Shown: positions 20,915 to 29,778, numbered from the stretch's first letter. The stretch is DNA of 64,000 bases from Iodobacter fluviatilis (GCF_004194535.1 NZ_CP025781.1:992001-1056000); one strand, 5' to 3'. The notes: generated by a model not told the origin, from the letters alone. Numbers and translations: made by a program.

Positions 20915-22345
20915 CTATTTGCTCAAAGGCATTTGTAGTTGCTTAAGCTCTTTCAAACGCGCCTCCACGGCTGACAGCAGGTAAAAATCATTATTGCCGG
21001 TGTTTTGTGCCTGCTGTAATTGCTCGATAGCGGCAGTGTATTCACCAAGGCGGCTGTAATACTCAGCTTGCGCTTGGTGTTGCCTGATGACATCACCACG
21101 CGCGCCTTGGATTTTAGAGATGCGTTGATATAGATAAGCATCTGAAGGGTAAAGCTCGATCGCGTATTGCGTACTAGCCAATGCATCGGCCAGTTGATTA
21201 TTAGCAATCAGCGCATCAATTTCGCCGTAAACCAGTGCTCTGCTGGCGGGGAAGCGTTTACTGCCATCTTTAAATATTTGCAGCGCCTCCGTTGGGCGCT
21301 TTTGCGAAAGGCGGATGCTGCCAGCCAGATACTCTAATGAAGCATGCGTTTTACCTAGGGCTTGCTTTGCTTTTTGTAAAGTAGCCCATGCCTCTTCGGC
21401 ATCAAATGCCGCCAACTGCGCTTGGGCAAGGCCATATAAATGGGCGGGCAGATGAGTATATTTTTTTTCACTCAGTGTTTTGCGGTAGTAATTCAGTGCA
21501 TCCTGCTCATCCATCTGTAAAAAGCGTGCTTTTTCCCGCGCAAATAAAAAGTCTAAAGAGTCTTTTACCTGCTGATAAGGCTTATCTTTAAGCCGCGACT
21601 GCGCATCGCTAATCCGCTTGTAGCTAACAGGGTGAGTACGCAAAAATTCTGGCGCATTACCCTCGCCTAAGCGAGTGCTTTTTTGCATGCGCTCAAAAAA
21701 CATCGGCATCGCCGCCTGATCAAAACCGGCTTTTTGCAAAGTTTGCATACCAATTCGATCCGCCTCTTGCTCAAATTGATAGGTGTAATCCAGTTGACGC
21801 TGAATCATATAAGCTTGACTACCCATCAAGCTGGCCATCGCCACATCACCGCTGCCTTTGCTGGCCGCCACGATGGCTAAACCAATTGCAGCCAAGGTCA
21901 TCCAAGGTGCCATTTTTTGCCCTTCTAATAATCGGGCAAAGTGATGCTGGGTAACGTGGGCAATTTCGTGTGATAGCACTGAGGCTAATTCAGATTCATG
22001 CTGCGCCAACACAATCAAGCCGGTATGCACTCCCACCAAGCCGCCTGGGATAGCAAAGGCATTGATAGAGCGATCCAGCATGGGAAAGAACACAAACGAG
22101 GTTTCGGTTTCACCGCTGGCGTCTTGCAAACGCCCACCTAATTGCCTGAGATAAGCCACCAGTTCAGGATCTTCGCTCATCGCACCGCTGCGCCTTAACT
22201 CGCGCATAGCCGATTCGCCAATTTGCCGTTCTTGTAGCGGGCTTAGGTTTTCTTGCGAAGATTCGCCCAAATTGGGTAGATCTGCTTGCACAGGAGCAGC
22301 CATTAAACTGATGGCCAACATTAAACCGATTAATCGTCGTGACAA
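20915..22345 (-). CDS. Periplasmic M48-family metalloprotease with TPR repeats (BepA-like)
   Basis: The 476-residue product has a signal peptide (MSRRLIGLMLAISLMAAPVQA). Its M48 zinc-protease domain has HEIAH inside SVLSHEIAHVTQHH (about residues 137-141) and the third ligand in QEADRIGMQTL. The C-terminal half consists of TPR-like helices (for example RALVYGEIDALIANNQLADA). This matches E. coli BepA (YfgC), which assembles or degrades outer-membrane beta-barrel proteins such as LptD. It precedes yqaA and cyaY in reverse order and ends one base after the DUF1841 stop. Confidence 0.9.
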   Translation of the reverse strand: MSRRLIGLMLAISLMAAPVQADLPNLGESSQENLSPLQERQIGESAMRELRRSGAMSEDPELVAYLRQLGGRLQDASGETETSFVFFPMLDRSINAFAIPGGLVGVHTGLIVLAQHESELASVLSHEIAHVTQHHFARLLEGQKMAPWMTLAAIGLAIVAASKGSGDVAMASLMGSQAYMIQRQLDYTYQFEQEADRIGMQTLQKAGFDQAAMPMFFERMQKSTRLGEGNAPEFLRTHPVSYKRISDAQSRLKDKPYQQVKDSLDFLFAREKARFLQMDEQDALNYYRKTLSEKKYTHLPAHLYGLAQAQLAAFDAEEAWATLQKAKQALGKTHASLEYLAGSIRLSQKRPTEALQIFKDGSKRFPASRALVYGEIDALIANNQLADALASTQYAIELYPSDAYLYQRISKIQGARGDVIRQHQAQAEYYSRLGEYTAAIEQLQQAQNTGNNDFYLLSAVEARLKELKQLQMPLSK

Positions 22346-22346
22346 A

Positions 22347-22754
22347 TCATGCTCCTATTGAATTTGCAGCAAAGGCAAGTAATAGATAGCGTGCAGCTTT
22401 ACCCAATAACATCCACAACACTACCTGCCGCCAAGGCCAGCGCAGCCAACCTGCTACAGCGCAGAGCACATCCCCAACGATAGGCAGCCAAGTCAGCAAT
22501 AAACTCACTGGGCCAATCCGCTGGGCCCAGGCCACAGCTCGGCCCTGTGGCGCCTTGGGTAATCGACGTCCCATCCACACCGTAAGCAGGCCTCCCAAGG
22601 TATTGCCGACGGTCACGACCAACAGCGCAGGCAGCACACCTTGGGCATTAAAGTGCAGGTACGCCAGCAAGGCCGCCTCAGAATTACCAGGCAATAGCGT
22701 GGCGGAAAGAAAGGCCGAAGCAAACAGCCCAGCCAGCCATGCAGGTTCAAACAT
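22347..22754 (-). CDS. YqaA-family (DedA-like, SNARE-associated) membrane protein
   Basis: A 135-residue membrane protein with several hydrophobic segments. The family-like sequence FLSATLLPGNSEAALLAYL is followed by VVTVGNTLGGLLTVWMGRRLP and WLPIVGDVLCAVAGWLR. YqaA proteins belong to the VTT/DedA superfamily of putative lipid transporters. The ATG at 22754 shares one base with the cyaY stop (TGATG), so translation is probably coupled. It ends one base before the protease gene. Confidence 0.85.
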   Translation of the reverse strand: MFEPAWLAGLFASAFLSATLLPGNSEAALLAYLHFNAQGVLPALLVVTVGNTLGGLLTVWMGRRLPKAPQGRAVAWAQRIGPVSLLLTWLPIVGDVLCAVAGWLRWPWRQVVLWMLLGKAARYLLLAFAANSIGA

Positions 22755-23065
22755 CAAAAGCTAAATTCTTCTTTTGCGTGTGCGCTAATGGCAGTACTTA
22801 GATCAGCAAAAAACTCGCCGGCCTCACGGGTGCTTTGCCAAACGCCATCCACCAAGCGGTAGTGATAGCCACCAGAACGCGCCGCAATCCATAACTCTTG
22901 GTTAGCGCTATGACGGTTGACGATGATTTTACTACGGTCTGCAAACTCAATTTCTAATACATTGCCAGACAGCAGTGTGTCGACATCTAAATCGCTGTTA
23001 TCCAGTGCGGCTTCAATTTTGGCAAATACACTATCGCTAAGATCAAGAAACTCTGATTCGGTCAT
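22754..23065 (-). CDS. cyaY: Iron-sulfur cluster assembly protein CyaY (bacterial frataxin)
   Basis: The 103-residue product begins MTESEFLDLSDSVFAKIEAAL. It has the acidic first helix with its iron-binding carboxylates (DNSDLDVD), the strand region VLEIEFADRSKIIVNRH, then QELWIAARSGGYHYRL and the final helix. Frataxin modulates IscS-dependent Fe-S assembly. The ATG at 23065 has AGAGGA seven bases upstream; the longer frame to 23122 would run through the lptM promoter. It is divergent from lptM, a common arrangement. Confidence 0.94.
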   Translation of the reverse strand: MTESEFLDLSDSVFAKIEAALDNSDLDVDTLLSGNVLEIEFADRSKIIVNRHSANQELWIAARSGGYHYRLVDGVWQSTREAGEFFADLSTAISAHAKEEFSF

Positions 23066-23125
23066 TCGAAAATCCTCTGTTAGAATCGCAATTCTGCCAC
23101 TTAACTCACTTCGCGACACCAAATG

Positions 23126-23257
23126 ATGCGTGCACTACTCATATTACTGCTGACTTCCCTCGCCCTCGCCGCCTGCGGCTTTAAAGGCGGCCTTTACTTA
23201 CCGAAGTCCAACAGCACGGCCAGCGCACCCGTCGCCTCTGCTGTGTCGGGGCAGTAA
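23126..23257 (+). CDS. lptM: LPS translocon maturation lipoprotein LptM (YifL)
   Basis: The 43-residue lipoprotein has a hydrophobic signal MRALLILLLTSLALAA and then the lipobox cysteine in LAACGFKGGLYLPKS. The CG-KG-LY-P pattern right after the lipobox is the LptM/YifL signature. LptM assists oxidative folding of the LptD/E translocon. A second ATG lies directly upstream at 23123. The usual gammaproteobacterial order is cyaY, lptM, lysA. Here an Lrp-type gene has been placed between lptM and lysA. Confidence 0.88.
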   Translation: MRALLILLLTSLALAACGFKGGLYLPKSNSTASAPVASAVSGQ

Positions 23258-23340
23258 ACCTCCCAAAGCCAAATCTTGAATCACAGAGAAAATCAAAGTG
23301 ATATTTACTCAGTGGCTCAAGATGAGGGCTTAAACCATTA

Positions 23341-23781
23341 TCACGGCACTGAAATCGTTTTCCCCACCACATGCGTGGTTAATACGATGGCGGTAGAGGT
23401 GGAGCCAAAGGCGTTCAGCCTATTGATAATGCGCTGCAAGTGCTCTACATCGGTGGCCAGCACCCGCATCACTGCGCCGTCTTCGCCCGTTACGGTATAG
23501 CAATCAATAATTTCTGGGCAATCTGCCGCAAACTGCTCGTAAGGCCTACCCTGCTGGGTAGAAAGCCGGATCATCGCCGTAATCTGATAGCCCAGCGCCC
23601 GTGGGTTAATATCGGCCCGATAGCCACGAATCACATTATTACTCTCCAATCTTTTAATCCGCTCCGATACCGCAGGTTGGCTTAGATGCACCTGCCGGCC
23701 AATTTCTGCGTGCGATATCCTTGCGTCTTGCTGCAAAAGTTGCAGGATTTTCTGGTCAAAAGAGTCAATTTTAGGATTCAT
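23341..23781 (-). CDS. Lrp/AsnC family transcriptional regulator
   Basis: The 146-residue product has an N-terminal winged helix-turn-helix (DQKILQLLQQDARISHAEIGRQVHLS, recognition helix near QPAVSERIKRLE). A C-terminal RAM ligand-binding fold follows (VTGEDGAVMRVLATDVEHLQR). Such proteins sense amino acids. It is divergent from lysA, with the two starts 131 bases apart, so it is a likely regulator of lysA. E. coli lysA instead has a divergent LysR-type activator. Confidence 0.9.
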   Translation of the reverse strand: MNPKIDSFDQKILQLLQQDARISHAEIGRQVHLSQPAVSERIKRLESNNVIRGYRADINPRALGYQITAMIRLSTQQGRPYEQFAADCPEIIDCYTVTGEDGAVMRVLATDVEHLQRIINRLNAFGSTSTAIVLTTHVVGKTISVP

Positions 23782-23912
23782 AGGTATTTATCGCTTATTT
23801 CAAGGTAATCCAAGGGCTACTCGGCAATATACCGATGATTTGCCCTTCATAACAAGGCAATCACTTGCTAAATTATCAGCAATCTCACCCACACACTCGC
23901 CAGAGTCACGCC

Positions 23913-25145
23913 ATGATTGCTAACAGCCAGATTGCCCAGATTGCCGAACAATTTTCCACCCCCTGCTGGGCCTATGATGCCAAAGTCATCCGCGCACAAA
24001 TCGCCCGTCTGCGCCAATTTGATGTGATTCGCTTTGCGCAAAAAGCCTCCAGCAATGTGCATTTATTAAGACTGATGCGTGAGGAAGGCGTGCTGGTGGA
24101 TTCGGTTTCAGTTGGTGAAGTAGAGCGTGCACTGGTGGCGGGCTACGTGCCAGATGATGCAGCCCAGCACGCACCGATTGTTTTTACTGCAGATTTGCTA
24201 GATAAAACCGCGCTGCAACGCGTGGTTGAGCTCAATATCCCAGTGAACTGTGGCTCACCACAGATGCTGCAGCAGCTGGGTGAAGCTCATCCAGGGCATC
24301 CAGTCTGGCTACGAATCAACCCAGGCTTTGGACACGGCCATAGCCGTAAAACCAATACCGGTGGCGAGCAAAGTAAGCATGGCATCTGGTTTGAACACCT
24401 CGCGCAAAGCTTAGCCATTATCGATCAGTACAGCCTAAAGCTAATTGGCTTGCATATGCATATTGGCTCCGGCGTGGATTACGATCACCTGCAAAGCGTG
24501 TGCGATGCGATGATTGCCCAAGTAAAAAGCTGCGCTCACGATTTATCGGCCATTTCTATTGGCGGCGGCTTGTCTATCCCTTATCAAGATGGCGAGGATG
24601 TAGTCGACACCGATCATTATTTTCAGATTTGGAATAGCGCACGCCAGGAAATTGAAGCCTTTTTAGGGCATAAAATCAGCATGGAGATCGAGCCTGGCCG
24701 CTTTCTAATGGCGCAATCGGGCTGCTTAATTTCTGAGTTACGTGCGCAAAAACAAGTGGGGAATAACTTCTTTGCACTGGTCGACGCGGGTTTTAATGAT
24801 CTGGCCCGCCCCGCCATGTATGGTAGCTATCACCGTATCAGCACTTATGCACCGGATGGCACCCCCCGCAGCTCTGCCCCCCACCCTACCGTTGTGGCTG
24901 GGCCGCTATGTGAATCAGGCGATGTATTTACCCAGATTGAGGGCGGCGAAGTGACCAGCCAGAACTTACCCAGTTGCGAAATTGGCGATCTGTTTGTGTT
25001 TCACGATACCGGAGCCTACGGTGCCAGCATGTCGTCCAACTACAATTCCCGCCCCTTAATCCCTGAAGTATTGGTCGATGGCGAGACCATCACCCAAATA
25101 CGCCGCCGTCAAACGGTACAAGAATTAATTGCACTAGAACTGTAA
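23913..25145 (+). CDS. lysA: Diaminopimelate decarboxylase
   Basis: A PLP enzyme making lysine from meso-diaminopimelate. The 410-residue protein is of the E. coli LysA type: FAQKASSNVHLLRLMR carries the PLP lysine (about residue 50), followed by VDSVSVGEVERAL, NPGFGHGHSRKTNTGGEQSKHGIW, HMHIGSGVDY, GGGLSIPY, EIEPGRFL and GPLCESGDVFTQ with the active-site cysteine. The ATG at 23913 is chosen because the upstream extension begins at a TTG with no family similarity. A strong terminator follows. Confidence 0.95.
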   Translation: MIANSQIAQIAEQFSTPCWAYDAKVIRAQIARLRQFDVIRFAQKASSNVHLLRLMREEGVLVDSVSVGEVERALVAGYVPDDAAQHAPIVFTADLLDKTALQRVVELNIPVNCGSPQMLQQLGEAHPGHPVWLRINPGFGHGHSRKTNTGGEQSKHGIWFEHLAQSLAIIDQYSLKLIGLHMHIGSGVDYDHLQSVCDAMIAQVKSCAHDLSAISIGGGLSIPYQDGEDVVDTDHYFQIWNSARQEIEAFLGHKISMEIEPGRFLMAQSGCLISELRAQKQVGNNFFALVDAGFNDLARPAMYGSYHRISTYAPDGTPRSSAPHPTVVAGPLCESGDVFTQIEGGEVTSQNLPSCEIGDLFVFHDTGAYGASMSSNYNSRPLIPEVLVDGETITQIRRRQTVQELIALEL

Positions 25146-25157
25146 GCAAACTACACC

Positions 25158-25193
25158 AAGCTGAGGGCAAGCGTTTTGCCCTTAGCTTCTTTT
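25158..25193 (+). terminator. Rho-independent terminator of lysA
   Basis: A 13-bp stem, AAGCTGAGGGCAA / TTGCCCTTAGCTT with one G-U pair and a 5-base loop, is followed by CTTTT. It overlaps the stop codon region of the convergent amidotransferase gene. Confidence 0.85.
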
Positions 25194-25956
25194 AAGCGCT
25201 TGGCATGCCATCCACAAAGCATAGCAATTCTCCCGGTGCCATTTTGATCCATGTTTCATTATCAGTGAGTGGCTGGGTGGCAATCACCGCAACCCTATCA
25301 TTTTTGCTGGTGACTTCAGAAAAATCGATGCTGACATCGGTATCATTTAAGTGTGCAAGCGTGAAAGGCGCTTGCCTAATCAGATAGTGCAAATCGGTAC
25401 TACAGTGGGCAAACAGAGCGCTGCCATTAGAAAGTAAGAAATTAAACGTGCCTAGAGCCATCAAGACCTGCGCCAGCTCAGCCAATGCTTGTTTTAATAC
25501 CGCCAAGGGTGGGCAGCTCACAAAGCGTTGGGCTAGCTCAGATAAAATCCAGCAAAATGCATGCTCGCTATCGGTGCTTCCTACAGGTAGAAAACGACTA
25601 CTTGTTAAGCTTGGCGGCTCTGGTAAATTACCATTATGTGCAAATATCCAATAACGCCCCCATAGCTCACGCCGAAACGGATGGGTATTGGCAAGGCTAA
25701 CCTGCCCCTGCGTGGCTTTACGAATATGCGCAATCACATTGGTCGATTTGAGGGGATAAGCACGCACAAACTCTGCAATCGGTGAGCTAACCGATGGCAG
25801 ATAATCCAAAAACATGCGACAACCATCCCCTTCAAAAAAAGCGATGCCCCAGCCATCAGAATGTTGATCGGTCAAACCACCACGCTGGCGAAACCCTTCA
25901 AACGAAAACACAATATCGGTAGGCACATTACAATTCATACCGAGTAATTGGCACAT
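25192..25956 (-). CDS. Class II glutamine amidotransferase (YafJ-like)
   Basis: The 254-residue product begins MCQLLGMN, with the nucleophile Cys2 exposed after removal of Met. It then has GGLTDQHSDGWGIAFFEG, ANTHPFRRELWGRYWIFAHNGNLP and DSEHAFCW, the substrate-binding motifs of type II amidotransferase domains. No synthetase domain is attached, as in E. coli YafJ, whose physiological substrate is not well defined. It converges with lysA. Confidence 0.9.
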   Translation of the reverse strand: MCQLLGMNCNVPTDIVFSFEGFRQRGGLTDQHSDGWGIAFFEGDGCRMFLDYLPSVSSPIAEFVRAYPLKSTNVIAHIRKATQGQVSLANTHPFRRELWGRYWIFAHNGNLPEPPSLTSSRFLPVGSTDSEHAFCWILSELAQRFVSCPPLAVLKQALAELAQVLMALGTFNFLLSNGSALFAHCSTDLHYLIRQAPFTLAHLNDTDVSIDFSEVTSKNDRVAVIATQPLTDNETWIKMAPGELLCFVDGMPSA

Positions 25957-25971
25957 ACGTATTCCTTTTAC

Positions 25972-25998
25972 AAAAAAAAACGCCCACTTATGGGCGTT
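25972..25998 (-). terminator. Rho-independent terminator of fabI
   Basis: On the minus strand the stem AACGCCCA / TGGGCGTT with a 4-base loop is followed by a run of T. It lies 20 bases after the fabI stop. Confidence 0.9.
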
Positions 25999-26017
25999 TT
26001 TCGATGATTAGTACCAC

Positions 26018-26803
26018 TTATTCACCGCTTGAGCCCGCACCATGGCTAAAGCCACAATCGACCATCACAACTTCACCCGTCATGCCTGAGGACAGCGAAG
26101 ATAACAAGAAGGCGGTTACATTGCCGACTTCTTCTTGCGTGACATTACGCTTCATCGGAGTGCCCTCGGCCGCTTTTTTCAGCAGCGTACCAAAGTTGGC
26201 AATCCCAGCAGCGGCTAGCGTTTTGATCGGGCCTGCAGAAACGGCATTCACACGAATCGCGCGATCTGGGCCTAATGCTGCAGCCATATAACGTACATTG
26301 GCTTCTAATGATGCTTTTGCCAAGCCCATTACATTGTAACTAGGGATAGCACGTTCAGCGCCCAGATAAGTCATGGTCACGAGCGAAGCACCATCGCTCA
26401 GCATTGGGCGCGCGGCCTTAGCTAAAGCAGCAAAGCTGTAAGAGCTGATGTCATGCGCAATATGGAAAGATTCACGCGTGACCGCATCCAGATAATCGCC
26501 CTTCAAGGCTTCGCGTGGGGCAAAACCAATCGAGTGAACCAAGCCATCAATTGCGTCCCAATGCTTAGCAAGCTCTACGAATAAATCAGTAATCTGCTCA
26601 TCACTGGCTACATCACAGGGCAGTACCAAATCGGTATCAAAGTCTTTTGCCAGATCAACTACACGCTGACGCAAGTTTTCACTTACATAAGTGAAGGCCA
26701 GCGTAGCACCTTCACGTTTAGCTGCCTGAGCAATGCCGTAGGCAATAGAGCGGTCTGACAATAGACCGGTAATCAAGATTTTTTTGCCGGCGAGAAAGCC
26801 CAT
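26018..26803 (-). CDS. fabI: Enoyl-[acyl-carrier-protein] reductase (NADH)
   Basis: The last reductive step of each fatty-acid elongation round and the triclosan target. The 261-residue SDR protein has the FabI-type cofactor motif [30 protein letters not shown] and the catalytic Tyr-x6-Lys in [15 protein letters not shown], with [13 protein letters not shown] before it. The C-terminal [10 protein letters not shown] and [15 protein letters not shown] are also typical. It is monocistronic with its own terminator. Confidence 0.96.
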   Translation of the reverse strand: MGFLAGKKILITGLLSDRSIAYGIAQAAKREGATLAFTYVSENLRQRVVDLAKDFDTDLVLPCDVASDEQITDLFVELAKHWDAIDGLVHSIGFAPREALKGDYLDAVTRESFHIAHDISSYSFAALAKAARPMLSDGASLVTMTYLGAERAIPSYNVMGLAKASLEANVRYMAAALGPDRAIRVNAVSAGPIKTLAAAGIANFGTLLKKAAEGTPMKRNVTQEEVGNVTAFLLSSLSSGMTGEVVMVDCGFSHGAGSSGE

Positions 26804-26951
26804 ACAAACACCTTTAATATGTAATTAAGACACAGGGGGCGGATTATAGACGAAACCGCATCAATGTACGCCAATGAAGCAAATCAATTACTTGCATCAC
26901 TGGCGATAAAAGTAAGATAAGCGCTGCAAACCTGCGCAAAAAGGCGCTATT

Positions 26952-27935
26952 TCACGCTAATGCATAGGGTAAATCAAGGATTTCAAGCGCAGGGCCATCC
27001 ACTGCAGCAAGGTGTAAACCATGCTCTAAGCTAGCAATTTGTGCCACCACCAGCACTTCCCACCGGCCTTGACCCGCCTTTGCAGCCAACATTAGCTTAC
27101 CACTTGCTTGGCCATTCATTTCACTACTAAATACATCTTGCCCAGCTTCAGCGTGATCTACTGCAAGGCTAGCACGATACATGCGGCGCTTTAATTTACC
27201 CAAATATTGGGTGCGCGCCACAATTTCTTGCCCTGGATAGCAGCCTTTGGTAAAACTCACACCGCCGATTAGCTCCATATTAGCCATCTGCGCAACAAAG
27301 GCTTCCTGTGTTGCCGTGGTAACCCAAGGAGCGCCTGCGCGAATATCGCTTAAACGCCATAGTGATTCATCGGCTGGCAAAATTCCCGCTGCCAACAACT
27401 GCTGCCAAAGCGCTAGGGCGGCATCGTGGGCAATCGCTAATTGATAGCGCTGGCCAGGCAAAGCAATCACCGTGCATTGCTCGCTATGCACACTGCTAAA
27501 ATCACTCTCAGGCAATGCGCCTACAACACTGGCTAATTTTGCTGCAGCCAAAGGGCCTGCCACGCCCAGTAAAAATAACTCACCACTGGCGTCTCTGGCC
27601 TTGGTTTTGGAGCGCATCACAAACATGCTTAAACGCTTTTGGATGGCGGCTTGCAACTCTGCGACCACTTGCAGGCAATAATCATCCCCACGGCGAAACA
27701 CTAAAAAGCTCGCCAACATCCGGCCCTTAGGCGTGGAATAGCTAGAGTACTGAGCCGCATTTTCCCTTAAGGCACGCACATCGCTAGAAAGCTGCCCTTG
27801 CAAAAAGGGTTGAGTTTCTTCACCACTAAACGCAATCACGCCAAACGCATCCAGCGGGCTCATCACAGCGCCTTGCTCTAAATCGGCGAGAGCCGCATCG
27901 AGTGGTGTATGCGCCAAAAGATCAGTCCAAGCCAT
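26952..27935 (-). CDS. ygfZ: Folate-binding protein YgfZ (tRNA/Fe-S cluster maintenance)
   Basis: The 327-residue product is related to GcvT aminomethyltransferase. The diagnostic motif KGCYPGQEIVART (about residues 230-242) contains the conserved cysteine needed in E. coli YgfZ for MiaB-type Fe-S enzymes. The N-terminal half shows GVIAFSGEETQPFLQGQLSSD and YSSYSTPKGRMLASF. It acts in the cytoplasm with folate. A 200-base gap on its left holds a small possible ORF. Confidence 0.9.
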   Translation of the reverse strand: MAWTDLLAHTPLDAALADLEQGAVMSPLDAFGVIAFSGEETQPFLQGQLSSDVRALRENAAQYSSYSTPKGRMLASFLVFRRGDDYCLQVVAELQAAIQKRLSMFVMRSKTKARDASGELFLLGVAGPLAAAKLASVVGALPESDFSSVHSEQCTVIALPGQRYQLAIAHDAALALWQQLLAAGILPADESLWRLSDIRAGAPWVTTATQEAFVAQMANMELIGGVSFTKGCYPGQEIVARTQYLGKLKRRMYRASLAVDHAEAGQDVFSSEMNGQASGKLMLAAKAGQGRWEVLVVAQIASLEHGLHLAAVDGPALEILDLPYALA

Positions 27936-28024
27936 GATATGCCCCGCCGTATGCTAGAAAAACCGCCATTATATAGAACATTGGTAGGCAGCACGGCATG
28001 CATCAGGCGGGGCAAGAGTGGAGA

Positions 28025-28145
28025 AATGACCAAAACGCATGGCTGTGGCATTCCTCCTTGGGATAGCACACCGGCACGGCATGCGGTGCTGCTACTCTGC
28101 TGTGGGTCTTGCTGCATCTCCGGAGCTAAGCGCTGGGCGGCTTAA
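28025..28145 (+). CDS. Possible small cysteine-rich protein
   Basis: A 39-codon frame with GGAG just before its ATG (the spacing is short). It encodes a peptide with CGIPPWDS, then a hydrophobic stretch with paired cysteines (LLLCCGSCC). Its stop overlaps the convergent stop of the AsmA-like gene by sharing the bases TTAA. I do not recognise a family. It may be noncoding. It is recorded because the local gap has no other content and the stop-to-stop packing is neat. Confidence 0.2.
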
Positions 28146-29317
28146 ATCCCCCCGATACGAATATGGTTAGAAATCGCTAAAACGCCACTTTGCAAACGCG
28201 CTGAAACACCGCCTTCTAACCGCCCTGCCTTAGCAATACTGACAGCACCCTGCGCACTAAATTTACCTGCATCTAGGGCTAAGTTTTTGAGCTGTAATGT
28301 ACTGTCTTTAAACACCATTTTACCTTTAAGCGTATCAAAACGTGTTTGCCCACCCCGCCCAGATGCTGGGCTACCAGACCTTAATTGCGTAATTAAATCA
28401 AGATTATGCAGAGCACCATCACGCAATAAGAAATCGACATCCACCATAGGGTAAGCAAACAGTTTTAAATAATCTTTAGCATGATAATTAAACACCCCCT
28501 CCCCATCCATACGCCCAGAAACAAAGGTTGTTGTGCTAAATACTTTGCTAAATGGCTCGGTATGTACCCCCTTTACACTGACCTGCCCCGCCAGCACCCA
28601 ATCATCGTCCCAAGTGAGCAGGGCCTTGCCACGTAATACGCCGCCATAAGATTCACCACGGATATCATCGATCAACAAGCCAGTAGATGATCCTTCACCG
28701 CTCATATATAGCTTTTCAAACACCACGGGATAACCTAAAGGAATCTCCCAGCTTGTGGCTTGCATTATCAGCCGAATATTTTCCCCGCTTGGCTGGATAT
28801 GCACCTCAATATGACCTTGCTTATCGGCCAATTGCAAATCAGCAAACGCCCCATTAGCAGCAAACTTCATCAGCCCATCAATCGGGCCTAATTCATTTTG
28901 ATCCCATACCACGCTGGATTTAGTGAGCAGCACATCGCCCAGCGTAATACGCCCTTGCTCTAAAGCTGCAAAGCGTTTCGGCAAAGAAAAAGCAAAGGAC
29001 GGAGACAATCTCACCCCATCAACTTCAACATTTTTCAAACTTTTTCCGTAATGAAACAAATTAAAAACACTTAAAGGCACACGAATTTTTTCAATAGAGC
29101 CAGCCCCACCATCTATTTTTACGCCATTTAGGCTAAAAACAGGCAGTGGTTGATAGGCAAATTCGATGTTTTCTAGCTGAACTTGCGCCTGTAGTAGTGC
29201 AGAAAGGCGTGTTTCTAGCTGCGGTTTATAGCTATTTAAGGGAATAAGCAAAGGTAAGCTAATAATTAAAACAAACAAAAAAAGCAAACAAATCAACATC
29301 ATTCTTATCTTTTTCAT
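28142..29317 (-). CDS. AsmA-family-like membrane-anchored protein
   Basis: The 391-residue product has an N-terminal membrane anchor (about residues 5-27, MMLICLLFLFVLIISLPLLI). The AsmA-like opening LLIPLNSYKPQLETRLSALLQ follows, then a long beta-rich periplasmic region (VDGVRLSPSF, GDVLLTKSSVVW). The C-terminal AsmA_2-like segment includes TRFDTLKGKMVFKDSTLQL. Proteins of this type bridge the envelope and influence phospholipid transport and outer-membrane assembly. It is shorter than E. coli AsmA (617 residues). The specific role is unknown. Confidence 0.75.
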   Translation of the reverse strand: MKKIRMMLICLLFLFVLIISLPLLIPLNSYKPQLETRLSALLQAQVQLENIEFAYQPLPVFSLNGVKIDGGAGSIEKIRVPLSVFNLFHYGKSLKNVEVDGVRLSPSFAFSLPKRFAALEQGRITLGDVLLTKSSVVWDQNELGPIDGLMKFAANGAFADLQLADKQGHIEVHIQPSGENIRLIMQATSWEIPLGYPVVFEKLYMSGEGSSTGLLIDDIRGESYGGVLRGKALLTWDDDWVLAGQVSVKGVHTEPFSKVFSTTTFVSGRMDGEGVFNYHAKDYLKLFAYPMVDVDFLLRDGALHNLDLITQLRSGSPASGRGGQTRFDTLKGKMVFKDSTLQLKNLALDAGKFSAQGAVSIAKAGRLEGGVSARLQSGVLAISNHIRIGGI

Positions 29318-29347
29318 ATTACCATCTCGAATATATTACGCATTGTG

Positions 29348-29376
29348 TTGACAGAAAGAACTTCGGATTCTACTAT
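29348..29376 (+). promoter_or_regulatory. Sigma-70 promoter of the tRNA-Asn cluster
   Basis: TTGACA at 29348-29353 and TACTAT at 29371-29376 are separated by 17 bases. A GC-rich stretch (ACGGGCC) follows the -10, the discriminator type expected for stable-RNA promoters under stringent control. The first tRNA starts at 29393. Confidence 0.75.
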
Positions 29377-29392
29377 ACGGGCCTTCATCGAT

Positions 29393-29468
29393 TCCCTGAT
29401 AGCTCAGTTGGTAGAGCGACGGACTGTTAATCCGCAGGTCCCTGGTTCGAGTCCAGGTCGGGGAGCCA
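29393..29468 (+). tRNA. tRNA-Asn (anticodon GTT), copy 1
   Basis: A 76-base cloverleaf: acceptor TCCCTGA paired with TCGGGGA, D-loop AGCTCAGTTGGTAGAGC, anticodon loop CTGTTAA (anticodon GTT), T-arm CCTGGTTCGAGTCCAGG, encoded CCA. It is identical to copies 2 and 3. Confidence 0.97.
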
Positions 29469-29512
29469 AGCTATTTTACGATAGTAAGCTCCGATGAGGT
29501 AGAGTAGTTTAT

Positions 29513-29588
29513 TCCCTGATAGCTCAGTTGGTAGAGCGACGGACTGTTAATCCGCAGGTCCCTGGTTCGAGTCCAGGTCGGGGAGCCA
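29513..29588 (+). tRNA. tRNA-Asn (anticodon GTT), copy 2
   Basis: Identical in sequence to copy 1 and spaced 120 bases from it, start to start. The spacer is unrelated apart from a shared ATTCCC lead-in. Confidence 0.97.
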
Positions 29589-29667
29589 AAATTCAAAGTG
29601 CTGTTGAAAGACAGCACTTATTACTGAGTCATATTTTAGTTACTCAGTAAACAATACCAAGTTTTAT

Positions 29668-29743
29668 TCCCTGATAGCTCAGTTGGTAGAGCGACGGACT
29701 GTTAATCCGCAGGTCCCTGGTTCGAGTCCAGGTCGGGGAGCCA
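29668..29743 (+). tRNA. tRNA-Asn (anticodon GTT), copy 3
   Basis: The third identical copy, 155 bases after copy 2. A strong terminator follows directly, so the three are probably one transcript. Confidence 0.97.
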
Positions 29744-29746
29744 GTT

Positions 29747-29778
29747 AAAAAAACCACAGCCTAGGCTGTGGTTTTTTT
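29747..29778 (+). terminator. Rho-independent terminator of the tRNA-Asn cluster
   Basis: The stem AACCACAGCC / GGCTGTGGTT closes on TA, preceded by A and followed by seven T. Confidence 0.92.
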
